From NCBI GenBank assembly GCA_029857875.1, contig JAOUGB010000226.1, positions 1 to 5,037 of the forward strand: 5,037 nucleotides of DNA. Reading direction: 5' to 3'. The notes under the pieces are model-generated. The model was not told the DNA's origin and searched no databases. It saw nothing but the letters and a program-made list of their open reading frames with translations. Of the stretch, positions 1 to 5,037 are shown in pieces. Every line of letters begins with the position of its first letter. The stretch's first letter is position 1. This stretch comes from Desulfobacteraceae bacterium. GTDB lineage: Bacteria; Desulfobacterota; Desulfobacteria; Desulfobacterales; UBA11574. The position numbers and the translations under genes were made by a program.

Positions 1-1029
1 GGCATGATCCGTGTCTTCCGATGTTTCTTTGCAAAGGTTGTTGAGCAGACGCCGGGCCAGATCTTCGATGTCCTGGGCTTTCTCCTTCAGATAGGTGCTG
101 GGAGCTGAAGAAAAAAGATCCATATAATGCCCCGCAACATCTCGAACCGCCTCGGGCACAGATACTCCTTGTTCTATTTTGGTCAGCATCGCATCCACAA
201 ATCGGGCATCTTTGAGAATCATAAAGTGGGCTTCAAAAATCAGGGATGCACTTTCCGGCAAACGTTGAGCCAGGCGATCCTGCAAGTCCGTGAGCTGTTG
301 TTTGGTCGCTTCCACTGCCTTAAGAAAATCCTGGGGTGCGGACACAAATTCCGAATCGGGTCGACGGGACAGCAAAGATTCACCATCGGTTTTTAACACC
401 GTAACTGGGGCATAGGCAAATCCGCCTGATGCTGTTTTACCTTTAATAAAACGGAGTCTTTCCAGCAGATCGTCTCCCCGGGAGGGAACCGTCTTGTGGT
501 TTTGGTCCATCATCAAGCGGGCGTTTTCGATGGCTCCGGTCAACTGAGAAGCAATGGCCCGCATGGCCATCACATCGATCTCATCAAAATAATCGGGATG
601 TTCATGCTGTACCACCAGAACGCCGATTTTTTCATTTCCCCTGTGAATCGGAACCGCAAGAAACGATTCAAAAGGATCTTCATCAGCCTCTTCGAAGTAC
701 TTGAAATCGGGATGGCGACTGGCACGCGCTTCGCAAATGGGTTGCCGGGATTCAAAGGTTTTTCCCACAAGGCCCTCACCGGATTTCATTCTTACCCTCC
801 CCACCGCTGATGGATTCAAACCAACGGTGGCCTGGAGCACTAAATCCCGGGTGGTGTCATCGTAAAGATAAATGGAGCCCACATCGGCATTGAGGTGGCG
901 TGCAACCATCTCAACGGTTTGCTGAAGGAACCCCTGGATATCGGTACTGCCGATGATGAGATTGGCCAGTTCTCCGATATCGCAAAGTAGATTCAGGTGA
1001 TCTCTGTTTCTGTTCCTGGATTGCATCAT
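1..1029 (-). CDS. ptsP: GAF domain phosphoenolpyruvate-protein phosphotransferase PtsP (EI-Ntr type), 3' end cut by window
   Basis: The open frame gives 343 residues without a stop and leaves the window at base 1, so the C-terminal part is missing. Residues about 16-170 form a GAF sensor domain with the typical SGEGLVGKTF stretch (83-92) and a FLAVPIHRGNEKIGVLVVQ core (123-141). Residues about 190-340 match the start of the enzyme I N-terminal region: a variant of the opening glycine motif (SGGFAYAP, 201-208), FEAHFMILKD (265-274) and YLKEKAQDIEDLARRLL (313-329). In this family the protein takes phosphate from PEP onto a histidine and passes it to an NPr/HPr-like carrier in the cytoplasm. That active-site histidine and the PEP-binding barrel lie beyond the edge and cannot be checked. 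Two ATG codons are adjacent (1029 and 1026). An AGGGG ribosome site at 1034-1038 lies 4 nt from the first and 7 nt from the second, so 1026 is equally possible. It lies 92 bp downstream of trxB on the same strand and may be co-transcribed with it. Confidence 0.88.
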   Translation of the reverse strand, partial: MMQSRNRNRDHLNLLCDIGELANLIIGSTDIQGFLQQTVEMVARHLNADVGSIYLYDDTTRDLVLQATVGLNPSAVGRVRMKSGEGLVGKTFESRQPICEARASRHPDFKYFEEADEDPFESFLAVPIHRGNEKIGVLVVQHEHPDYFDEIDVMAMRAIASQLTGAIENARLMMDQNHKTVPSRGDDLLERLRFIKGKTASGGFAYAPVTVLKTDGESLLSRRPDSEFVSAPQDFLKAVEATKQQLTDLQDRLAQRLPESASLIFEAHFMILKDARFVDAMLTKIEQGVSVPEAVRDVAGHYMDLFSSAPSTYLKEKAQDIEDLARRLLNNLCKETSEDTDHA

Positions 1030-1038
1030 TACACCCCT

Positions 1039-1077
1039 GCCGTGACTGAGTCATAAATATACAATCACGGCTTTTTT
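1039..1077. promoter_or_regulatory. Inverted repeat in the ptsP leader, with T-run on the opposite strand
   Basis: GCCGTGA (1039-1045) and TCACGGC (1065-1071) are a perfect 7-bp inverted repeat with a 19-nt spacer. Inside it, overlapping the first arm, is a second palindrome, TGACTGAGTCA (1043-1053). On the plus strand the repeat is followed directly by six T (1072-1077), like an intrinsic terminator with a long loop, but no plus-strand gene lies upstream. On the minus strand, the ptsP direction, the second arm directly abuts the AGGGG ribosome site, so a hairpin could affect ptsP translation, or the palindrome could be an operator. The role is inferred; only the symmetry is seen. Confidence 0.35.
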
Positions 1078-1121
1078 ATACGTGTTCAGAGGTACGCTAC
1101 CCCGATTCACGACGCTCTATC

Positions 1122-2090
1122 TCACTCCGGCAAAGCGCAGGTGAGATCTTCCATTTTGGCCTTGCGGGTCTCCACATAATGGGCGGCCGACAGGGCCGCC
1201 ATGCATCCGTCGGCTGCCGCCAGCACGATCTGGCGGGCATACCTTTCGCGCAGATCACCGACCACGTAAATGCCGTCGATGTTTGTGGCGCATTGATCAT
1301 TTGTGATCACAAAACCCTCCGGGGACATGCGAATACCGGCCGGCACCAACTGATTGTTGGGATCAAAGCCGATGAATATAAAGACACCGTCGATGGGCAG
1401 GTCGCGTTGTCCGCCGGTCCGGGTGTCCTGTAAAGTGACGGCGTTCACCCCGTCGTTGTCCGCCTTGATTTCCGTGATGACGGTGTTCCACAGTACCTCC
1501 ATCTTGCACTCTGCCTCGACGCGCTTTTGCAGGATCATGCTGGCACGCAGCGCATCGCGGCGATGGACCAGGTAGACCTTGGCAGCCAATTTGGCCAGAT
1601 AAAGCCCTTCTTCGCAGGCGCTGTCGCCTCCCCCAACGACCACTACATTTTTACCTCTGAAAAAAAAGCCGTCACACACGGCGCAATAGGATACCCCCTT
1701 GCCGTAGTATTCATCTTCTCCCGGGATGTTCAACTCGCGGGGCCGCCCCCCCGGGGCCAGTATCACAGAATGGGTTTGGATCACCTGCCCGCCGGCGGTG
1801 CGTACCGTATGAAATTCGAGGCCCGGCTCGATGACCGTGGCTTCGTCGTTGAGTTCCTCGATGCCGTAAACGCGGGCATGTTGGGCAAACTTCATGGAAA
1901 GCTCGCTGCCGCTGATATTCTCAAAGCCAGGGTAGTTTTCCACCGTGTCGGAAAGATTGAGCTGGCCTCCGGGCACCCCTTTTTCGATGAGCACGGTCTT
2001 TAAGGCCGCACGCATGGCATAGATGGCGGCTGAAAGGCCGCCGGGTCCTCCGCCGATGATGGCCAGATCATAAAGTTCAGGTTGTGACAT
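1122..2090 (-). CDS. trxB: Thioredoxin-disulfide reductase (NADPH, FAD)
   Basis: This complete 322-residue protein has the usual length of a low-molecular-weight bacterial thioredoxin reductase. It transfers electrons from NADPH through FAD and a redox disulfide to thioredoxin in the cytoplasm. The visible motifs, in order, are the FAD dinucleotide-binding GGGPGG (13-18), the redox-active CAVC (Cys136, Cys139), the NADPH-binding GGGDSA (153-158), HRRDALRAS (176-184) whose arginines fit NADPH phosphate recognition, and the C-terminal FAD motif GDLRERYARQIVLAAADG (278-295). The second FAD-contact motif, usually ATGA followed by xPR, reads APGGRPR (112-118), a mild deviation. The start is supported by AAGGAG (2098-2103, read on minus) 7 nt before the ATG, and by the N-terminus running straight into the first FAD strand. 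A promoter-like sequence lies about 50 bp upstream. No thioredoxin gene is in the window, so the partner must be encoded elsewhere. ptsP follows after 92 bp. Confidence 0.96.
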   Translation of the reverse strand: MSQPELYDLAIIGGGPGGLSAAIYAMRAALKTVLIEKGVPGGQLNLSDTVENYPGFENISGSELSMKFAQHARVYGIEELNDEATVIEPGLEFHTVRTAGGQVIQTHSVILAPGGRPRELNIPGEDEYYGKGVSYCAVCDGFFFRGKNVVVVGGGDSACEEGLYLAKLAAKVYLVHRRDALRASMILQKRVEAECKMEVLWNTVITEIKADNDGVNAVTLQDTRTGGQRDLPIDGVFIFIGFDPNNQLVPAGIRMSPEGFVITNDQCATNIDGIYVVGDLRERYARQIVLAAADGCMAALSAAHYVETRKAKMEDLTCALPE

Positions 2091-2141
2091 GTTGTGTCTC
2101 CTTATTTTCGCCGAATCCGAGGGTTACAAATTGGAAAGAAA

Positions 2142-2172
2142 ATAATACCCATAATTCGCCCTGAATGGTCAA
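2142..2172 (-). promoter_or_regulatory. Probable sigma-70 type promoter of trxB
   Basis: Read on the minus strand, TTGACC (2172-2167) and TATTAT (2147-2142) each match the -35 and -10 consensus at five of six positions. The spacer is 19 bp, slightly long. A start about 6-8 bp past the -10 would give a leader of roughly 45 nt before the trxB ATG at 2090, containing its AAGGAG site. This was found by eye; no start-site data are available. Confidence 0.45.
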
Positions 2173-2305
2173 GAAATTTCTGGATGCTGGTCGGAGTTAA
2201 GTTCACCCTGTGAAACATATGGGTTTTTTCTGTTTAACCGGGGCGGAGATCCCGTTTCAGCGGTGACGCTGGGTGATGGATGCATGACTCAAAAATGAAA
2301 AGAGC

Positions 2306-3259
2306 TTATCGATGTATAATAGCGAATTCAGGCGTATAGATTTCAGTCGGCATATCTTCCCATAGCCTTTGGCAAAATGAGGTGCGGATCTTATATCGAC
2401 CGGGCAAGATATCACTCGGCAATTTCCAACGGATCCCCATCATCTGACCGATATCAGAAAACTGCGGACATTGGCTTTTAACAGCAACTGCAAATGACGG
2501 TTTAAAACGAGTGATCTCTTTTGATGGACCGTTGTTTTCTACTTTCTCCAGAACAAATTCAGGGATTACGCCGATGGGAAATGCCGTCATTCGGATAAAT
2601 CTCAGGTCAATCATCTCCCCTGGGAGATAAATGTCATAGTCTGTTACGAGCCCAATCAGCTTGTTTTGTGTTGAAATATCCGTTCCCACGCCGGATGTTT
2701 TCTCATCCCACGAACGCGCAGGCCCCACATCAATATGTACGAGTTCTCCCTTGTAGTAACCTGTTCCGCCGAACCCCAGTTTTTTAACAGTGTTCCAGAC
2801 GTGCCTTGATGAAGTGCCCTGAATTTTTATGTCTGCCGCCATTCCATATTGATGGAGGCTTGCCTTTGCAGCAAGTCTTCCCTTGTTGCGAAGATCGGTA
2901 TTGTATCGCGGGCTTCGCCATCCGGAGACAATGGTTATCCGTGCCCCTGAATGAATATTGTCTTCTAAATAATCGAGAAACTCGATCAGCCTCAAGGATA
3001 TGGCAGAAAGTGGTTTGTCATTTTGACCACCAAACAGACGACGGATTGTTATGAGGGACTTGTCATCATAGATACCCTTACCTTTTCGGTATTGACCATT
3101 GAACGATATCCCGTTTTTTTCACTAAAAAGCTTGATCTTTCCGTCGCCGTTGTAAAAGTAGCGGCTGACATCTGTGATGTTTTCGGATGAGGCGGTAACC
3201 ATTGCAACGAGACCCAAGATTAACAGGGAGACAATTCCAACCAGTTGTATTCGTTTCAT
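2306..3259 (-). CDS. Secreted M15-family murein peptidase (DUF882, YcbK/MepK-like) with unassigned C-terminal domain
   Basis: The protein has 317 residues. Residues 1-23 are a signal peptide: MKR, then a hydrophobic core (VGIVSLLILGLVAMV) and an Ala-Ser region, so the product should act in the periplasm or envelope. Residues about 28-185 match the DUF882/M15 zinc peptidase fold: SGWRSPRYN (112-120), SLHQYGMAAD (134-143) and GGTGYYKGELVHIDVGPARSW (164-184, shortened here to its key parts GGTGYY and VHID). The expected zinc ligands His136, Asp143 and His175 are all present, with Asp177 in the HxD motif, so it looks catalytically intact. Family members cut peptide cross-links in peptidoglycan; the exact bond cannot be read here. 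Residues about 200-317 are an extra domain that looks beta-rich and has two cysteines (264, 296); I do not recognise it. The start is fixed by the signal peptide, although no clear Shine-Dalgarno precedes it (only A/T-rich bases). It is divergent from the GemA-like gene and 215 bp upstream of trxB. Confidence 0.9.
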   Translation of the reverse strand: MKRIQLVGIVSLLILGLVAMVTASSENITDVSRYFYNGDGKIKLFSEKNGISFNGQYRKGKGIYDDKSLITIRRLFGGQNDKPLSAISLRLIEFLDYLEDNIHSGARITIVSGWRSPRYNTDLRNKGRLAAKASLHQYGMAADIKIQGTSSRHVWNTVKKLGFGGTGYYKGELVHIDVGPARSWDEKTSGVGTDISTQNKLIGLVTDYDIYLPGEMIDLRFIRMTAFPIGVIPEFVLEKVENNGPSKEITRFKPSFAVAVKSQCPQFSDIGQMMGIRWKLPSDILPGRYKIRTSFCQRLWEDMPTEIYTPEFAIIHR

Positions 3260-3321
3260 ATTTTTAATTTTGTATCTGAAGTTTCATCGTTTCTCTGGAT
3301 AAATCCATAAAGGCCTGATGA

Positions 3322-3350
3322 ATTATACGACTATTTAGATTCGGTTGCAC
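3322..3350 (-). promoter_or_regulatory. Candidate promoter of the M15 peptidase gene
   Basis: On the minus strand a perfect TATAAT (3327-3322) lies 17 bp from GTGCAA (3350-3345), a weak -35. It would give a leader of about 55 nt before the ATG at 3259. A competing candidate lies further upstream at 3366-3395: TTGACT (3395-3390), 18-bp spacer, CATATT (3371-3366). Both are in the AT-rich 231-bp divergent region between the peptidase and the GemA-like gene. Confidence 0.35.
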
Positions 3351-3365
3351 CAAAAGAAGAGTTTT

Positions 3366-3395
3366 AATATGGTTTAGATCAATGGGATAAGTCAA
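3366..3395 (-). promoter_or_regulatory. Alternative upstream promoter of the M15 peptidase gene
   Basis: TTGACT (five of six -35 positions) is separated by 18 bp from CATATT (four of six -10 positions), read on the minus strand. The -35 hexamer is also one arm of a short inverted repeat (AGTCAA 3390-3395, TTGACT 3405-3410, 9-nt spacer), so a regulator could bind here. This is weak evidence. No equally good plus-strand promoter for the gene at 3491 was found in this region. Confidence 0.25.
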
Positions 3396-3490
3396 CCCCA
3401 ATTTTTGACTCTGCGTTCCATAGCTTCGAATTCTCAAGGGTTTAATTTGTTGGAAAGTGTATTAATTTATCAAAAGAGGGAAAAAAAACG

Positions 3491-4009
3491 ATGACCACCG
3501 TTGACAGGGATAAAAAAAAGTCGGGCAATAAATCCGCCAGTGAGAAGGCGGACAAGCCCTCCACAAAAACGGCGGATAAATCTGCCACAAAGACGGCAGA
3601 TAAACTTCTGGAGCGGCGACACAAACTGCTGGCCCTGGTGCATATTGCAAAAAAAGAGATCCCCCTTAGAGATGATGAATATCGGGATGTTATTGCCTAC
3701 TGGGGTGTCAGGTCTTCGGCAGACATGTCTATCCCGGAGCTTGAGGAACTGGTGAAATATTTTGAGTCTTTGGGATTTAAAAAGAAAGTCACAGATCCCA
3801 GGGACCCGGGACCCGGGGTCGGCCAGATAAAAGCCCTCCAGGAAAGAATCAAAGAAGAGGCCGGGAAACTAAACAACGGAGAAGAAAGACTGAAAGGACT
3901 GGTTAAGAAAATCGCAAAGGAAAACGATCTTAAAGCTTGTCGAAACATAAATAAGTTAAAGCAGCTTCTTAAGGTAATTCGGTTATTACAAAACAGAGAA
4001 AAACCCTAA
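3491..4009 (+). CDS. GemA-like protein (phage Mu gp16 / DUF1018 family) with lysine-rich repeat N-terminus
   Basis: The protein has 172 residues. Residues 1-38 are a low-complexity, strongly basic tail rich in Lys, Ala, Ser and Thr, built from three eight-residue repeats. Residues 42-96 match the GemA/gp16 pattern: a helix with HIAKKE (51-56), then DDEYRDVI (61-68), a short variable stretch (WGVRSSADM) and SIPELEELVKYFESLGF (80-96). After a Pro/Gly linker (DPRDPGPGVG, 102-111), QIKALQERI (112-120) begins a helical C-terminal part, as in the family, ending in another basic helix (154-169). In phage Mu, GemA is an early protein reported to alter host gene expression and DNA supercoiling; its biochemistry is poorly known, so no activity is claimed here. 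AGAGGG (3475-3480) lies 10 nt before the ATG. There is no phage neighbour on either side, so this may be a prophage remnant or a domesticated gene. The frame is intact, which argues against simple decay. The family call rests on motif recognition only. Confidence 0.78.
   Translation: MTTVDRDKKKSGNKSASEKADKPSTKTADKSATKTADKLLERRHKLLALVHIAKKEIPLRDDEYRDVIAYWGVRSSADMSIPELEELVKYFESLGFKKKVTDPRDPGPGVGQIKALQERIKEEAGKLNNGEERLKGLVKKIAKENDLKACRNINKLKQLLKVIRLLQNREKP
3527..3598 (+). repeat. Three tandem 24-bp units encoding eight-residue basic repeats
   Basis: The units 3527-3550, 3551-3574 and 3575-3598 encode NKSASEKA, DKPSTKTA and DKSATKTA, and the next bases start a fourth unit (DK). The pattern is [ND]-K-[SP]-[AS]-[ST]-[EK]-[KT]-A. 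The second and third units are also similar at DNA level (ACGGCG/ACGGCA, GACAAG/GATAAA), with changes mostly at third positions, which suggests duplication followed by selection on the protein. Such Lys/Ala tails recall histone H1-like bacterial DNA-binding tails; that function is inference. Confidence 0.75.
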
Positions 4010-4165
4010 AAAAGAAAATATGATATCAGTCAGTTGCTCCTGGGGTTTTACTTCCAGGGAACATTTCTGGCAAAATTTGCTTTATTCCCGCAATCTCTCC
4101 ACACACGCCCCATATCCTGCAATGTAACTTTTTCAGTATGAACGATTACCCCAATAGCCCAAATT

Positions 4166-4226
4166 ACCCCGACAATGGGGTCTCCACTGCGTTCCGACCC
4201 CGAAGGATCGGGATTTTCGCTTCGTT
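4166..4226. repeat. GC-rich hairpin and imperfect direct repeat cluster
   Basis: Two short hairpins lie close together: ACCCC/GGGGT (about 4166-4181, 6-nt loop) and CCCGA-AGGA-TCGGG (4199-4212, perfect 5-bp stem, 4-nt loop). The second hairpin lies between two imperfect direct copies of a 17-mer, 4177-4193 and 4210-4226, identical at 12 of 17 positions and sharing GGG at the start and CGTT at the end. ATTACCCC also occurs twice just to the left, at about 4146 and 4162. This could be a copy of a dispersed intergenic element or a structured RNA; nothing here decides between them. Confidence 0.4.
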
Positions 4227-4290
4227 TCAAAAAATTACAGGGTATTCTGGCAAAGGCGAATAATATTTTGTATGTCAATTGACTAAAAGC

Positions 4291-4318
4291 TTGTAAAAAA
4301 AATTTCAATGCTTATATT
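4291..4318 (+). promoter_or_regulatory. Candidate typA promoter
   Basis: TTGTAA (4291-4296, four of six -35 positions) and TATATT (4313-4318, five of six -10 positions) are separated by 16 bp in an AT-rich stretch. A start near 4325 would give a leader of about 30 nt containing the GGAAG ribosome site (4343-4347). A TTGACT at 4279-4284 is a better -35 on its own but has no -10 at proper spacing. Confidence 0.4.
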
Positions 4319-4355
4319 TATTGGTTGACCTTTAATTAATACGGAAGTGTATCCA

Positions 4356-5037
4356 ATGAAAAAAACTACCAGAAATGAAAAAATAAGAAACATCGCGATC
4401 ATCGCGCATGTTGACCATGGCAAGACAACCCTTGTTGATGCCATGTTCAGGCAGAGCGGGCTCTTCAGGCCGGGCCTTGAAGTTGATGAGAGGATCATGG
4501 ACAGCATGGACCTGGAACGGGAAAGAGGCATAACCATTGCCGCAAAAAACTGTTCCGTACAGTGGAACGGTGTAAAAATTAACATCATCGACACGCCCGG
4601 ACATGCCGATTTCGGCGGAGAGGTCGAGCGCGCCCTGTCCATGGCTGACGGTGCGATTTTGCTCGTGGATGCGTCTGAAGGACCGCTGCCACAGACCCGT
4701 TTTGTGTTGAAGAAAACCTTTGAGAAAGGCCTCAAGGTTGTTGTGGTAATCAACAAGATCGACAGAAAGGATGCCCGTCCAGATCAGATTCTCGATGAGA
4801 TATATGACCTGTTTATCGACCTCGATGCCGACGGTGAACAGCTCGATTTTCCATATCTGTATGCCATCGGACGCGAAGGCATCGCAAAAAAGACCCTGGC
4901 CGAAAAAAGGGATGACCTTCATCTTCTTTTTGAAACCATCCTCAATGAAATACCGGCCCCTGAATACGATCCCGAAGAACCGTTTCAGATGCTGGTGTCT
5001 GATCTCGGATATTCAGATTATCTTGGTAGGCTTGCTA
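4356..5037 (+). CDS. typA: Translational GTPase TypA/BipA, 3' end cut by window
   Basis: The first 227 residues are present and the frame is open to the window edge; the full protein is usually about 600 residues, so most of the EF-G-like and BipA-specific C-terminal domains are missing. The GTPase domain shows G1 AHVDHGKT (17-24), G2 with RGIT (57-60), G3 DTPGH (79-83) and G4 NKID (133-136). TypA rather than EF-G or LepA is indicated by [15 protein letters not shown] (46-60), [14 protein letters not shown] (83-96), [13 protein letters not shown] (108-120) and [20 protein letters not shown] (147-166). Residues 198-227, with [19 protein letters not shown], begin the second domain. The family binds the ribosome in the A-site region and supports ribosome assembly and growth under stress or cold. 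GGAAG (4343-4347) lies 8 nt before the ATG. The usual G5 Ser-Ala is replaced: the segment reads YAIGREG (169-175). The gene has its own promoter-like sequence and a long gap upstream, so it is probably transcribed separately from the GemA-like gene. Confidence 0.95.
   Translation, partial: MKKTTRNEKIRNIAIIAHVDHGKTTLVDAMFRQSGLFRPGLEVDERIMDSMDLERERGITIAAKNCSVQWNGVKINIIDTPGHADFGGEVERALSMADGAILLVDASEGPLPQTRFVLKKTFEKGLKVVVVINKIDRKDARPDQILDEIYDLFIDLDADGEQLDFPYLYAIGREGIAKKTLAEKRDDLHLLFETILNEIPAPEYDPEEPFQMLVSDLGYSDYLGRLA

Larger units (their letters stand above)
4010..4355. other. Intergenic region without a convincing gene
   Basis: These 346 bases separate the GemA-like gene from typA. I see no clear terminator after the stop at 4009: the nearest hairpin, CCTGG/CCAGG (4039-4043 and 4054-4058), has no following T-run. 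The middle holds a GC-richer island of short hairpins and repeats (about 4146-4226). The last 90 bases are very AT-rich and hold the likely typA promoter and ribosome site. A minus-strand frame of 86 codons (4048-4308) crosses the region but resembles nothing I know, has no ribosome site that I can see, and is not annotated. Confidence 0.6.

Noticed and set aside
127..810. Plus-strand frames of 89 and 104 codons in the ptsP region
   Set aside because: The minus-strand frame through this region is continuous for 343 codons and reads as GAF plus enzyme I; the plus frames are shadows.
1527..2003. Plus-strand open frame of 158 codons inside trxB
   Set aside because: It is antisense to a complete, motif-rich trxB and its translation shows no recognisable domain.
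2258..2271. CAGCG-GTGA-CGCTG hairpin downstream of the peptidase gene as a terminator
   Set aside because: The stem is perfect but only 5 bp, and no T-run follows it on the minus strand, so it is not supported as an intrinsic terminator.
2306..4009. Peptidase plus GemA-like gene as a prophage lysis/regulation remnant
   Set aside because: The peptidase has a normal signal peptide and an intact DUF882 architecture typical of cellular envelope enzymes, and the two genes are divergent; no other phage gene is visible.
4039..4058. CCTGG/CCAGG hairpin after the GemA-like stop as a terminator
   Set aside because: A 5-bp stem with a 10-nt loop and no following T-run.
4048..4308. Minus-strand 86-codon frame between the GemA-like gene and typA
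   Set aside because: No family resemblance, no ribosome site seen, and it spans hairpins and the AT-rich typA promoter area; probably chance.
4283..4922. Long minus-strand open frames (157 and 196 codons) opposite the start of typA
   Set aside because: They lie antisense to a strongly conserved GTPase domain, show no family resemblance, and are explained by the codon pattern of typA.
1..5037. CRISPR array, tRNA, rRNA, insertion sequence or attachment site
   Set aside because: I saw no regularly spaced repeats, no tRNA-like cloverleaf, no transposase motif and no paired terminal repeats.

Overview
The window looks like an ordinary chromosomal stretch from a Gram-negative bacterium, most likely a deltaproteobacterium (Desulfobacterota). 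That placement is a loose inference from protein character: a GAF-containing PtsP, a YcbK-type murein peptidase with a signal peptide, and a GemA/gp16-like protein. No ribosomal RNA or other firm taxonomic marker is present. Base composition is moderate inside the conserved genes and clearly AT-richer between them.

Left half, minus strand: a 3'-truncated ptsP (GAF sensor plus the start of the PTS enzyme I module) lies 92 bp downstream of a complete trxB (thioredoxin reductase). trxB has its own promoter-like sequence and a strong ribosome binding site. The short trxB-ptsP gap holds an inverted repeat that abuts the ptsP ribosome binding site. Upstream of trxB is a secreted M15/DUF882 (YcbK/MepK-like) cell-wall peptidase with an extra C-terminal domain that I do not recognise.

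Right half, plus strand: a gene divergent from the peptidase encodes a small, lysine-rich GemA-like protein (phage Mu gp16 / DUF1018 family). Its N-terminus is built from three copies of an eight-residue repeat. It is followed by about 350 bp without a convincing gene, holding a small GC-rich island of hairpins and repeats. Then comes the 5' part of typA/bipA, a ribosome-associated translational GTPase, which runs off the right edge.

The genes do not form one pathway: they cover redox homeostasis (TrxB), phosphorelay signalling (PtsP), envelope maintenance (M15 peptidase) and translation stress (TypA). The feature that does not fit is the solitary phage-type GemA-like gene among housekeeping genes, with no other phage gene visible. 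I found no strong evidence for a wholly new multi-gene system. The best leads are that gene, the unassigned peptidase C-terminal domain, and the structured intergenic DNA.
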